NCBI GenBank assembly: GCA_934693135.1
Contig: CAKUVA010000023.1
Span: 1-31,502, forward strand
Reading direction: 5' to 3'
Origin: an uncultured Bacteroidales bacterium
GTDB lineage: Bacteria; Bacteroidota; Bacteroidia; Bacteroidales; UBA932
DNA: 31,502 nucleotides
Shown here piece by piece: positions 15,563-24,823 of the stretch. The notes beneath the pieces are model-generated. The model was not told the DNA's origin, searched no databases, and worked only from the letters and a program-made list of their open reading frames with translations. The position numbers and the translations under genes were made by a program. Numbering within the stretch: position 1 is the stretch's first letter; each line of letters opens with the position of its first letter.

Positions 15563-17239
15563 ATGGGAAATAGTTTATACAGAAAACTCACAACCAATAG
15601 AGAGAATTACATAACTACTCTAGCAAAACTTTTCGACTATGCTACTACCGTACACTCGAAGAGGCTCGCCCTTACGTTCGCTGACGGCAGTCAGAAATAC
15701 ACTTACAGCGAATTCAGAACCAAGAGCATAGAACTCGCGCATATTTTTTCAAGATATGGGCTAAATGCAGGTGACAGGATAGCAATACTATCCCAAAATA
15801 TGCCTAACTGGACAGTTTCATTATTCTCTATTGTGGCTTTCGGCAGAGTTGCAGTACCTATCCTACCAGACTCATCTGAAACAGAGGTATCCAACATTCT
15901 GAACCATTCCGAATGCAAGGCAATATTCATATCACAGAGAATGATGCCGAAACTATCGGAAGACCTTAAAAAGAAGATGACCCTCGTCATCGATATGGAC
16001 ACATTGGAAATCATCAGCAAAAATGATGCAGAATTCACTTGCGACGGATGGGGTAAAGAACCATCTCCTGACGATTTAGCCATGGTCATCTATACTTCTG
16101 GGACTTCAGGTAAAGCGAAAGGCGTAATGTTAAGCCACAGAAATTTCTGTCAGAACGTCATCGAGGCATGGCATGCACAGAAGGCTAACAAACGCGATCG
16201 CTGGTTATCCATTCTTCCGATGTCACACACCTATGAGATGAGTTTCAGCGTGCTGTACCCTCTTTTCGTTGGAGGTTCAGTGTACCATATCAAGAAGCTT
16301 CCGACACCTACCATTCTCATAGACACTATGAAAAAAGTGCGCCCTACCATCATGTGTTCGGTGCCTCTAATCATCGAAAAAGTCTATAAATCAAGTGTAG
16401 CTCCTACAATAGCGCACAGCCGTGTCCTTTCATGGATGAAGAAACATACCCCTTACATACTTTACTACCTCATAGGCAAACGATTGTACAAGACATTCGG
16501 CGGAAAATTAAAATTCTTCGGCATAGGTGGCTCCAAACTTGATCCTATAGTAGAAGATTTCCTAATAAAGGCTAAATTTCCATACGCGATTGGATACGGA
16601 CTCACTGAAACAGCCCCACTCATAACAAATGCATGTGTAGGCAAAACCAAGGTAGGTTCGATAGGAGTACCGGCATACAAGGTGCAGGTTCGTCTCGACA
16701 ATGTAAATCCTGAAACTGGAGAAGGCGAAATAGTGGCAAAAGGAGACAATGTCATGTTAGGCTATTACAAAGACCCTGAACGTACCCGTAAGGTTTTGAC
16801 TGATGACGGATGGTTCAGAACCAATGACCTTGCCTGCATGGATTCAAAAGGCAGATATTATATTAAAGGACGCCTTAATAATATGATTCTCGGACCATCA
16901 GGAGAGAATATCTACCCTGAAGAAATCGAGCAGGTCATCAACCACTTCGGAGGAGTAAACGAATCACTCGTCATGGAACGTGATGGAAAACTTGTAGCAC
17001 TTGTAAAATTCGACGACAATGTTCTCAACTGGAACCAAGCCTCAGAGGACAAATTTTTCGAAACACTCCAAGCAAAGAAAAAAGCCGTCCTTGACTATGT
17101 CAACAAACATGTCGGAAAATCATCTAAGGTTAACTCCGTAGAAGTAGTCAAAGATAATTTCGAAAAGACGGCTACACAGAAAATACGCAGATTCAAGTAC
17201 AAGGAGGCCCATGGTGATGAGCCTGAGAACAAGTCATAA
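15563..17239 (+). CDS. AMP-forming long-chain acyl-CoA synthetase (FadD-like)
   Basis: A 558-aa ANL-superfamily adenylating enzyme. Landmarks: the P-loop-like YTSGTSGKAKG (177-187), the aromatic/aliphatic site YGLTET (345-350), GWFRTNDL and the hinge KGRLNNMILGPSGENIYPEEIE, and a C-terminal lysine in the QKIRRFKYK region that should be the catalytic Lys. It should activate fatty acids to acyl-AMP and then acyl-CoA (or acyl-ACP). Some members of this shorter group lack a clear CoA preference. It follows the acyltransferase by 10 nt, which supports a lipid remodelling pair. The last 6 nt overlap the convergent alkaline phosphatase gene and no terminator separates them. Confidence 0.9.
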   Translation: MGNSLYRKLTTNRENYITTLAKLFDYATTVHSKRLALTFADGSQKYTYSEFRTKSIELAHIFSRYGLNAGDRIAILSQNMPNWTVSLFSIVAFGRVAVPILPDSSETEVSNILNHSECKAIFISQRMMPKLSEDLKKKMTLVIDMDTLEIISKNDAEFTCDGWGKEPSPDDLAMVIYTSGTSGKAKGVMLSHRNFCQNVIEAWHAQKANKRDRWLSILPMSHTYEMSFSVLYPLFVGGSVYHIKKLPTPTILIDTMKKVRPTIMCSVPLIIEKVYKSSVAPTIAHSRVLSWMKKHTPYILYYLIGKRLYKTFGGKLKFFGIGGSKLDPIVEDFLIKAKFPYAIGYGLTETAPLITNACVGKTKVGSIGVPAYKVQVRLDNVNPETGEGEIVAKGDNVMLGYYKDPERTRKVLTDDGWFRTNDLACMDSKGRYYIKGRLNNMILGPSGENIYPEEIEQVINHFGGVNESLVMERDGKLVALVKFDDNVLNWNQASEDKFFETLQAKKKAVLDYVNKHVGKSSKVNSVEVVKDNFEKTATQKIRRFKYKEAHGDEPENKS

Positions 17240-18880
17240 ATATCTTAATATTTCCTTAGAAATGTAGAAATTCTTGTTCTTCGGGACATATACCGAAACA
17301 CTTGAAAGATCTTTTTTCCCGTCTTCCGTGAAAATATATGACCGGTTGGCGGGAATTCTTATTTTTTCATCCACCACAAGTACAGGTTCCTTTCCTGGCT
17401 CAACATGGCATTCATGTCCGTCAAAAAGAACATCAGACCTGACATAAATATCAGATGTAAGTCCATCAAGAGTAGTTCCGATTCCCATGACATCTACCAT
17501 ATATTTGGCAAGTTCTGTTCCTTCGACAAAACCTTCAGGTCTCTGTCCGTTTGGATTATACACAGCAAGGAACACATCTTCCGAAGTATGACTACCATTG
17601 GCATATCCTATATGGGTATGTGCATTCAAAATGTTAGTAACGACTTTCATGATATTACCTGAAAACGACACATTCATATAATCACTCTCAATACAGTGAC
17701 GCATATCCATGATGTTCTTTTCTTCAGTTTCACTCAAGTCAATGCCGGTAAATTCCTTGAATATGCTACGAACTTCTCCCGGAGCACATTTTTCTATTTT
17801 ATCTGAAAGAGCAACAGCTGTTCCCTTATATTTCGGCAACATTACAAAAGCTGAGTCTAATCCCTTTTTATAATATCCAGCATAGTTTCTATCGCCAATG
17901 GTCATTGCGCTATTACCATGATCAGGAACAACAATTACAGTCGTATTGCCATCCTTCTTGGCGAAGTCTATTGCCGCAGCAACAGCCTTATCGAAAGCCT
18001 CATATTCCGAAATTATACCAAGAGGGTCATTGCTATGAGCAGCATAGTCTACTTTACTCCCCTCAACCATTAGGAAGAAACCATTTTTGTCCTTTGAAAG
18101 AAGAGAAATAGCCTTGTTTGTCATTTCCACAAGCGACGGCTCGGCAAGAGTATCTCTATCCAAATCGAAATCCATATCCTTCTCAGCAAACAGAGCCCAT
18201 GCCGGAGCATCATCAAGAGAACGGAAAGCACTGACATTCTTCTCAATATAGTTTATTCCCTTGTCTTTAAAAATAGACTTTACATCTTCATCTACATATT
18301 TGCAGCCACCGCCGAATACGACATCAACACCATTAGATGCCATCTGGCGTATAATATTGAAATTATCTGACCTGGACACGACATGTGATGATGTTGCAGC
18401 CGGAGTTGCATGAGTTGCTGTAACAGTGACTACAAGTCCGGTAGATTTATGACCGAGTATTTTGGCCGCTTCCATTACAGTCGCAAGAGGCTGCCATGTG
18501 CTATCAGCATTGACATTGAAAAGATCTTGTCCCTCATTTCCCGCAGGATAAACTGAAAGATTCGAGTTTTGTACGCGATAGCCTGTCATGAACGAGGTCA
18601 TTGCTGCAGGAGAAGCAGCTACAGGAGCATCGGAACATGCCTGTCTGACAAGACCACAGAGATATGGGTCAGATGCAAGCCTCGCAGTACTTTCTTGAGG
18701 ATTCTGGCATTCCCTGAACCAACGCACAACAGAAAGTACACTCGTGGATGTTCCGTCAGGAATGAGAAGAATTACATTTTTTACTGGCTTTATCTCTCCA
18801 TTGTTTCTGTCACACCCTGTGAACAGAAAGAGAGTTAGCGAAAGCCATGCCGCTGTAGCCATCAATTTAAATCTATACAT
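17234..18880 (-). CDS. Alkaline phosphatase family lipoprotein
   Basis: A 548-aa exported phosphomonoesterase. Signal sequence with lipobox FTGC (Cys23). The alkaline phosphatase core shows LLIPDGTS (Asp42 metal ligand), SDAPVAASPAAMTSFMTG (83-100, nucleophile probably Ser90), THATPAATSSH (156-166), VEGSKVDYAAHSND (272-285), VPDHGNSAM (318-326) and HTHIGYANGSHTSED (421-435). All metal-ligand motifs are recognisable. The C-terminal 80 residues are a beta-rich tail. It would release phosphate from organic phosphates in the periplasm or at the surface. It is co-transcribed with a YycJ-like hydrolase (18 nt gap). I see no Pho-box-like repeat. Confidence 0.92.
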   Translation of the reverse strand: MYRFKLMATAAWLSLTLFLFTGCDRNNGEIKPVKNVILLIPDGTSTSVLSVVRWFRECQNPQESTARLASDPYLCGLVRQACSDAPVAASPAAMTSFMTGYRVQNSNLSVYPAGNEGQDLFNVNADSTWQPLATVMEAAKILGHKSTGLVVTVTATHATPAATSSHVVSRSDNFNIIRQMASNGVDVVFGGGCKYVDEDVKSIFKDKGINYIEKNVSAFRSLDDAPAWALFAEKDMDFDLDRDTLAEPSLVEMTNKAISLLSKDKNGFFLMVEGSKVDYAAHSNDPLGIISEYEAFDKAVAAAIDFAKKDGNTTVIVVPDHGNSAMTIGDRNYAGYYKKGLDSAFVMLPKYKGTAVALSDKIEKCAPGEVRSIFKEFTGIDLSETEEKNIMDMRHCIESDYMNVSFSGNIMKVVTNILNAHTHIGYANGSHTSEDVFLAVYNPNGQRPEGFVEGTELAKYMVDVMGIGTTLDGLTSDIYVRSDVLFDGHECHVEPGKEPVLVVDEKIRIPANRSYIFTEDGKKDLSSVSVYVPKNKNFYISKEILRYL

Positions 18881-18898
18881 AGCTGATTATCAGTTTTT

Positions 18899-19708
18899 TT
18901 AAAGTTTCATTATCGGTGAAGGAGTCTGTCTTGGAAGCGGTCTTAAGTTAACCACCCCATCCTTAACTCCAAGTTCTTTCAATGCAGCACGAGCACAACC
19001 ATAGGCAAGCTCCGGAGTATTATTATGCTCGCTAAGATGGCATAGAAATATGTTATTCAAGCCATTGTGCCAAAAGCGTTTTATGGATGCAGCACACTCA
19101 TCGTTACTAAGATGCCCATGGCCTTGGCAAATACGCATTTTTAGCTCATGTGTATATGGCCCTGATATAAGCATATCCATGTCGTAATTAGATTCTACAA
19201 CGACAGTAGATGCTTCTAAAGCTAGCGCTACCGCTTCATCTGTCATCATTCCAATATCCGTCATTATCACGAATTTATCATCTCCGGAGTTGATGGCATA
19301 CCCCACAGTCTGAGTTGCGTCATGTGGCACGACAAAGTATCGTACAGAAAAACATCCAACTGTATTCCATACATCTTCTGTCAAATCTCTCCGGCATTGT
19401 TCCAAATATGGAGTACCAAAAGAATGTGAAGCGAGGGCCGAGTGCAGGACAGTTGTCGCATATACCGGTTTTTTAAGTCGCTTGCAATACGAAGCAAGAC
19501 TTCTTATATGATCCATATGGTCATGCGTCACAAGGATAGCCTCAAAAGAATCATAGTCAAGGCCATTTGACTGCAATATCTGTTTAAGACGACGAAGACT
19601 CACACCTGCGTCTATTATTATGGCGCCACGATTTCCTGAGCAATCAGTATGCTCAAGATAATAACAGTTACCGCAGCTCCCGCTGGAAAGACTCATGAAT
19701 CGGAGCAT
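18899..19708 (-). CDS. Metallo-beta-lactamase-fold hydrolase, YycJ/WalJ-like
   Basis: A 269-aa cytosolic MBL-fold protein. The metal-binding signature is THDHMDH (61-67: His62, His64, Asp66, His67); further landmarks are the start FMSLSSGSCGNCYYL, the DAG turn (33-35), VPHDA and a TDIG strand (second metal site), SNYDMDML and HGHLSN, and the C-terminal LCHLSEHNN. This is the arrangement of the YycJ family, thought to be a nuclease acting in DNA repair or cell-wall homeostasis coordination. An in-frame Met5 is an alternative start. It lies 58 bp downstream of the TPR protein and 18 bp before the alkaline phosphatase. Confidence 0.92.
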   Translation of the reverse strand: MLRFMSLSSGSCGNCYYLEHTDCSGNRGAIIIDAGVSLRRLKQILQSNGLDYDSFEAILVTHDHMDHIRSLASYCKRLKKPVYATTVLHSALASHSFGTPYLEQCRRDLTEDVWNTVGCFSVRYFVVPHDATQTVGYAINSGDDKFVIMTDIGMMTDEAVALALEASTVVVESNYDMDMLISGPYTHELKMRICQGHGHLSNDECAASIKRFWHNGLNNIFLCHLSEHNNTPELAYGCARAALKELGVKDGVVNLRPLPRQTPSPIMKL

Positions 19709-19766
19709 TATTTTCGTCCCTCCCCTGTTATGTCAATGTATGATATGATATACTTCATGTTTTCCG

Positions 19767-21788
19767 TTATTGTTTATTCTCTTCACAATATTTTTTGATG
19801 ACGCTGTAGGCTTCTGATACGCCAAGTTCGCCGGCACGTGACAGGTCTATGCATCCCTTTTCCTTATCTTTAAGATAAATGAGCACCAGTCCTCTGTTGA
19901 AGAATGCATCACCGAGGTATGGATATAGAGAAATGGCTTTGGTATAGTTTCCTATAGCCTCGACATACGATGAAGACAGACACTGCAGATTAGCAAGGTC
20001 AAAATAAATATAAGGAATATCTCCGACTATTTCCAATGCCTTCTTCATGTCATCCATGGCATCGGAATAGTCGTATGTACGATTCACTTGATCCTTGACT
20101 CGGGCTCTTGTAGTCCCCTGATCATCCATTGTAAGAGTCTGAACATTACTTTCTATCGACGATATGAAATCTATCATGTCAGCCCTAAGCACACCCCTGT
20201 TCATATAATAAAATGCTTTATAGAACGCTTGATATTTGTCAGACGTATTTTCTTCTATCGCATTGCTATAATGCGTCATCGCAGAATTGAACTGCTTTTC
20301 CGCAACATCTGAGAGGCCTTTCAAGAATTCTCCCATAGAATTATTTGATTCTGAAGAATATAAGACAGAAGTATATCTATCCATATCAGCTACCTTGACG
20401 GTGTCAGCATTGGTCATGACAACAGGTACAGATGTCTCAAACATAAACTTGTCTATAAGAGGATTTTCGTATCTGTTCTTCAATGCATAGCGGTAATTAT
20501 CCCTCTTATCAGAGATTACGAAACGATATAGCGGTCTCAACCGGATATCCACATCCCTGTGCTGTAGCATTTCATCATCGAAATCCTTCTTAGCAAAATC
20601 AGCATCCAAGGACAAAAGAGAACTGTATTTTTTTGTCGTATCTGCGAAAGACATGCCTTCACCGGTTTTGGTTCTGTACTCACTTATCTTTTTTTGCGCA
20701 AGATCATAATCTTCTTTAGACCTTGCTCTCATGCCAAGTTTATTCTCCACATAAGACCTATTCATATAGGCCTTGGCGAAGTCAGGGTATAACTCTATCG
20801 CCTTGTCATAATCCTCCAATGCATCACGCCACCTTTCCATCTGAACGAAGAACAATGCTCTGTTGTAATAAGCGAGCACATTTCCAGGATTTATGTTGAT
20901 AACCCGGTCCATGTCCTGCAATGCATCTTCCATATTGCCAACTTGCGCACTGATAAGGCTTCTGTTATATAGTGTCAAAGCATTTCCAGGCTCATCCTGC
21001 AGTACTCGATCCAAATCGTGCATAGCAGAATTATAGTCATTCTGTTCATAATACATTATGGCTCTATTGAAATATGCGAAAGTATTAGTAGTATCCAAAC
21101 TGATAGCCATATCCATATCAGCTATGGCTGCCGGATAATCACCTGACGCTGCATAAACACGGCCTCGCCTTATATATCCCTCCGGCTCGAAACGGTCAAG
21201 AGAGATGGACTTATTGTAATCGGCCATAGCTTTAGTAGTATCTTGCAGGAAAAGATAGCATGCTCCTCTGTTCAGATATGCAGATGGGTCCTTAGGCTCT
21301 TTACGTATGTACCTGTCGAAATCAGACACTGCTTTATCAAATTGTTGGGCAAGAAAATAAGTCACGCCACGGCTAAAATACAATCCTACATATCCAGGAC
21401 GCAAATCAATGGCTTTCTGTAAATCTGCGAGAGCCTTGTCATAATCTCCAAAACGACTTTCAGTTATAGCTCTGTAATGATATCCTGAAGTAAAAACTGG
21501 ATTCAGACGAACTGATGCATTGAAGTCTGTCTGAGCACCACGTAAATCACCAAGGTTATATTTGGCGATACCCCTATAGAAAAAAGTCCAATAATCAGTA
21601 CTATCAATGCGAGAAAGCACGTTGAAACTACCTATGGCTTGAGAATACTTTCCTTCTGCCAATGCCTTGCGTCCACGGAAAAAGAAAACATCCTTGTCAT
21701 ACTGCGCCCGCATTGTTACAGGAAACAGCATGACGATAATGCCTATAGCATATTTCAGCACACCAGCTGATCTAAGTGAAAGTTTCAT
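19767..21788 (-). CDS. Large periplasmic tetratricopeptide-repeat protein
   Basis: A 673-aa protein when started at the ATG 21788-21786, which gives a signal peptide (MKLSLRSAGVLKYAIG, hydrophobic run, MRAQ). The frame is open 29 codons further upstream, but that extension is rich in Arg/Lys/Pro and would hide the signal, so I reject it. From about residue 30 to 370 there is a run of around ten TPR units with the A-x-x-D-x-(A/S)-x-x-L-x-P spacing (for example FFYRGIAKYNLGDLRGAQTDF, AYLNRGACYLFLQDT), and two or three more occur at about 540-660. The middle (about 390-530) is less repetitive. It should be a scaffold for protein-protein contacts in the periplasm; partner unknown. A -7 box lies at 21873-21880. 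Confidence 0.9.
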   Translation of the reverse strand: MKLSLRSAGVLKYAIGIIVMLFPVTMRAQYDKDVFFFRGRKALAEGKYSQAIGSFNVLSRIDSTDYWTFFYRGIAKYNLGDLRGAQTDFNASVRLNPVFTSGYHYRAITESRFGDYDKALADLQKAIDLRPGYVGLYFSRGVTYFLAQQFDKAVSDFDRYIRKEPKDPSAYLNRGACYLFLQDTTKAMADYNKSISLDRFEPEGYIRRGRVYAASGDYPAAIADMDMAISLDTTNTFAYFNRAIMYYEQNDYNSAMHDLDRVLQDEPGNALTLYNRSLISAQVGNMEDALQDMDRVININPGNVLAYYNRALFFVQMERWRDALEDYDKAIELYPDFAKAYMNRSYVENKLGMRARSKEDYDLAQKKISEYRTKTGEGMSFADTTKKYSSLLSLDADFAKKDFDDEMLQHRDVDIRLRPLYRFVISDKRDNYRYALKNRYENPLIDKFMFETSVPVVMTNADTVKVADMDRYTSVLYSSESNNSMGEFLKGLSDVAEKQFNSAMTHYSNAIEENTSDKYQAFYKAFYYMNRGVLRADMIDFISSIESNVQTLTMDDQGTTRARVKDQVNRTYDYSDAMDDMKKALEIVGDIPYIYFDLANLQCLSSSYVEAIGNYTKAISLYPYLGDAFFNRGLVLIYLKDKEKGCIDLSRAGELGVSEAYSVIKKYCEENKQ

Positions 21789-21827
21789 AATTTTGGGTTC
21801 CGGTTTCTTTATTTCAACAAGAATGCC

Positions 21828-21835
21828 TAATTTTG
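21828..21835 (+). promoter_or_regulatory. Putative promoter -7 box of the M28-like gene
   Basis: TAATTTTG matches TAnnTTTG; GTTTC ends at 21807, leaving a 20-nt spacer to a TTTC in place of TTTG. The start codon is 73 bp downstream. Confidence 0.4.
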
Positions 21836-21872
21836 GACTTCGTTTTGTCCTGGCGCAAGCGACCTGAACATA

Positions 21873-21880
21873 CAAAGATA
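21873..21880 (-). promoter_or_regulatory. Putative promoter -7 box of the TPR gene
   Basis: The minus strand reads TATCTTTG, an exact -7 match; transcription would start near 21866, about 78 nt ahead of the start codon chosen at 21788. This fits the shorter start: a start at 21875 would lie upstream of the transcription start. Confidence 0.45.
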
Positions 21881-21907
21881 ATCAATTATCATGCTCCTTT
21901 AGAGAAA

Positions 21908-22921
21908 ATGACGAAAAATTTACGACAGCTTGCCATATTGACTTTATTGTGCATAATGTCAGTTCTGCAGTCTTCAGCACAAACACCAACGATTGGAGTC
22001 ATAAGCAGCGCTCAGGCTCACAACATGGTATGGGAAAGCAAATTATACAGACAAATTGAATTCCTCTCCGACTCATTATGCGGAGGTCGTGCTACCGGAA
22101 CCATAGGAAGCACCGAAGCCGCAGCATGGATAATGAGGAGATTCAGCCGCATAGGACTTATTCCTGCAGGAAAAACTTGGACTACCCATTTTTACGAGCC
22201 ATTCGGCAGAAACATCATAGGATTCCTTCCTGGCTCTACGAAAAAACACAGAGAAAACTATGTCATCGTAATGGCTCATTATGATGGGATTGGGACACTC
22301 AACGGCACAATGTATCCAGGAGCTGACAGCAATGCATCTGGAGTCGTTGCAATGATAAGTATAGCAGAAATGATGTCGTCAATGCGGACTCTCGGAAGAG
22401 CTTATGATTCTAATGTCGTATTCGTGGCACTCGACGCGAAATCTAGCAGCATGAAAGGATCTAAAGAGCTATGGCGCAGCATTGAAGAAGGTCGCCTGAG
22501 CGACCCGGTGAGTGGAGATGTCATAACACCGAAAAAAATAAAATTAGCTGTAAACATTGACCAGATCGGTGGAACAATGAGCACATTGCGCTCCGGCAGG
22601 AAAGATTTTATCATCATGCTCGGGCGCGACAGCCTCATGGGAAGTTCCGATCTTCTGAGCACATGCAATCTGAAATATAATACTGGACTTGAACTCGGGT
22701 TCGACTATTTCAACAGCAAAGATTTCACAAACATTTTCTATCGCAGAATCAGTGACCAGAGAGTGTTCATTGAGCACAAGATACCTGCGGTTTTGTTCAC
22801 CTCTGGAATCACAATGAACAATAATAAACCTTATGACACTGCAGATTCATTGGACATGAACATATTAAAGCGTAGAATTTGGCTGATGTTCCACTGGTTG
22901 GAACGTGCTATGTCGCTGTAA
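21908..22921 (+). CDS. M28-family peptidase homologue, probably catalytically dead
   Basis: A 337-aa exported protein (signal MTKNLRQLAILTLLCIMSVL, then QSSAQ) with the fold pattern of M28 zinc aminopeptidases. HYD (His124, Asp126) and GADSNASGV (Asp140) match the first catalytic block, and NIDQIG (Asp218) matches the NLDMVG block. But the Glu-Glu block, usually GEExGLxGS, reads LDAKSSSMKGS (175-185), so both the general-base Glu and the metal-ligand Glu are gone, and the last His ligand (YHxPxDT) is Asn306 in NNNKPYDT. Three of the six expected site residues are missing, so a pseudoenzyme is likely. It is transcribed away from the TPR gene. The frame extends to an ATG at 21833, but only 21908 gives a signal peptide. 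Confidence 0.85.
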   Translation: MTKNLRQLAILTLLCIMSVLQSSAQTPTIGVISSAQAHNMVWESKLYRQIEFLSDSLCGGRATGTIGSTEAAAWIMRRFSRIGLIPAGKTWTTHFYEPFGRNIIGFLPGSTKKHRENYVIVMAHYDGIGTLNGTMYPGADSNASGVVAMISIAEMMSSMRTLGRAYDSNVVFVALDAKSSSMKGSKELWRSIEEGRLSDPVSGDVITPKKIKLAVNIDQIGGTMSTLRSGRKDFIIMLGRDSLMGSSDLLSTCNLKYNTGLELGFDYFNSKDFTNIFYRRISDQRVFIEHKIPAVLFTSGITMNNNKPYDTADSLDMNILKRRIWLMFHWLERAMSL

Positions 22922-22937
22922 TCCCAAGAAGAATCAT

Positions 22938-22945
22938 TATATTTG
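22938..22945 (+). promoter_or_regulatory. Putative promoter -7 box of the ABC exporter operon
   Basis: TATATTTG is an exact -7 match 25 bp before the exporter start; the -33 region (GCTG at 22915-22918) is poor. Confidence 0.45.
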
Positions 22946-22969
22946 TAAATTAATCAAGACAATAAACAC

Positions 22970-24811
22970 ATGAAGGAATTCTGGCAAGTACTGAAAAAGT
23001 ACGTCAAACCATACAAGGGATATCTCGGAGGCTCAATCGTGCTAAACATATTGTCCGCCGTACTCAACATTTTTTCATTTTCCCTTATCATACCTATACT
23101 ACAAATCTTGTTCAAAATGAATGATACGGTGTATTCGTTCATTCCATGGGATGAGACAGGACTTGGATTCAAGGATATTCTTATAAACAACGCATATTAC
23201 TATGTCACGGTCTTGATTCAGACCAAAGGTGCCTCAACTACTCTAATGCTCTTGTGCTTATGGCTTGGAATAATGACATTCTTCAAGACAGCTTGTTATT
23301 TCGGATCTTCAGCCGTCATGATACCAATACGAACTGGAGTAGTCAGAGATATGAGAAGAGAACTATACAACAAGATTCTAACCCTACCTCTCGGCTTTTT
23401 CTCTCAAGAACGGAAAGGTGACATCATAGCCAGAATGAGCGGTGATATAAACGAAGTAGAAAATTCCATTATGAGCACACTTGACATGCTCCTGAAGAAC
23501 CCGATTCTTATAGTTTTCTATCTCGGCACATTGATCGTAACAAGCTGGCAATTAACAATTTTCACCATCGTAGTGGCTCCGCTTCTTGTATGGGTAATGG
23601 GAGCTCTTGGAAGAACATTGAAAAAGAAATCACTTGTAGCGCAAGCACTTTGGAGCGACACCATGTCCCAGCTTGAAGAGACACTTGGTGGCCTACGTGT
23701 CATAAAGGCATTCATCGCTGAAGACAAGATGCAAGGTAGATTCAATGAAATAACTGACGCAGTAAAGAAGAAAACGGGAAGAGTAGCCACAAGGCAGGCA
23801 CTCGCCCACCCTATGAGCGAATTCCTCGGCACAGTCCTAATAATGATTGTGCTTTGGTTCGGTGGAACCATCATCCTCAGCGAAAAAGCTTGGTTCGATG
23901 CACCTACATTCATATTCTACATGGTGATTCTCTACAGCGTGATAAACCCTCTCAAGGAATTTGCCAAGGCTGGCTACAACATTCCAAAAGGTCTTGCATC
24001 TATGGAAAGAGTGAACAAGATTTTAGAGACAGAAAGTTCCATCAAGGAGTTACCACAGCCAAAAACTATAAATAATTTCAATGATAGCATCACATTCGAG
24101 CATGTAGGATTCCATTACGATGGTGCTGAAGACAGAAAGATTCTCGATGATATTTGCCTGACAGTGAAGAAAGGACAGACAGTGGCGATTGTTGGAGAAT
24201 CAGGAGCAGGAAAATCTACACTCGTGGATCTCATACCGAGATTCTATGACGTGACGGAAGGATCTGTAAAAATAGACGGAACCGACATAAGGGAACTAAG
24301 TATCCATGGTCTCAGATCGCTTATGGGTAATGTAAACCAAGAGCCGATTCTATTTAACGACACCATATTTAACAACATAGCTTTCGGCGTAGAAAATGCC
24401 ACTATGGAACAGGTAATCGCTGCAGCTAAGATTGCCAATGCCCATGACTTTATCATGGAGAAAGAAGAGGGCTACAATACTAATATTGGTGATCGCGGAA
24501 TGAAACTATCCGGTGGTCAGAGACAGAGGCTCAGTATTGCCCGAGCAATTCTGAAGAATCCTCCAATTCTCATTCTCGATGAAGCCACAGCCTCTCTTGA
24601 TACTGAATCAGAAAGACTCGTTCAGGAGGCTTTGGACAGACTCATGACCTCCAGAACAACTATAGCGATAGCTCACAGGCTTTCAACTATAAAGAACTCA
24701 GACGAAATTATCGTCATGCATGAGGGAAAGATTGTGGAGCGTGGCAAACACGACGACCTTCTCGCTCTGAATGGATATTACAAGAAACTTACGGACATGC
24801 AGAGCCTTTAG
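22970..24811 (+). CDS. MsbA-like lipid/multidrug ABC exporter (fused TMD-NBD)
   Basis: A 613-aa half-transporter that should act as a homodimer in the inner membrane. Residues 1-345 hold the six-helix exporter domain (hydrophobic stretches around 20-42, 92-112, 176-198, 200-215, 288-303, 313-330). The nucleotide-binding domain has Walker A GESGAGKST (409-417), Q-loop near 457, signature LSGGQ (513-517), Walker B ILILDE (533-538) and switch His569. It matches the MsbA/LptM-type lipid A flippase group, common as a housekeeping gene in Bacteroidota, but drug or other lipid substrates are possible. It heads a tight five-gene run (gaps 12, 8, 12 and 0 nt). Confidence 0.93.
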   Translation: MKEFWQVLKKYVKPYKGYLGGSIVLNILSAVLNIFSFSLIIPILQILFKMNDTVYSFIPWDETGLGFKDILINNAYYYVTVLIQTKGASTTLMLLCLWLGIMTFFKTACYFGSSAVMIPIRTGVVRDMRRELYNKILTLPLGFFSQERKGDIIARMSGDINEVENSIMSTLDMLLKNPILIVFYLGTLIVTSWQLTIFTIVVAPLLVWVMGALGRTLKKKSLVAQALWSDTMSQLEETLGGLRVIKAFIAEDKMQGRFNEITDAVKKKTGRVATRQALAHPMSEFLGTVLIMIVLWFGGTIILSEKAWFDAPTFIFYMVILYSVINPLKEFAKAGYNIPKGLASMERVNKILETESSIKELPQPKTINNFNDSITFEHVGFHYDGAEDRKILDDICLTVKKGQTVAIVGESGAGKSTLVDLIPRFYDVTEGSVKIDGTDIRELSIHGLRSLMGNVNQEPILFNDTIFNNIAFGVENATMEQVIAAAKIANAHDFIMEKEEGYNTNIGDRGMKLSGGQRQRLSIARAILKNPPILILDEATASLDTESERLVQEALDRLMTSRTTIAIAHRLSTIKNSDEIIVMHEGKIVERGKHDDLLALNGYYKKLTDMQSL

Positions 24812-24823
24812 GAGGGGCTTATA

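Noticed and set aside
21789..21875. Upstream extension of the TPR gene
   Set aside because: Basic, proline-containing sequence before a good signal peptide, and upstream of the likely transcription start near 21866.
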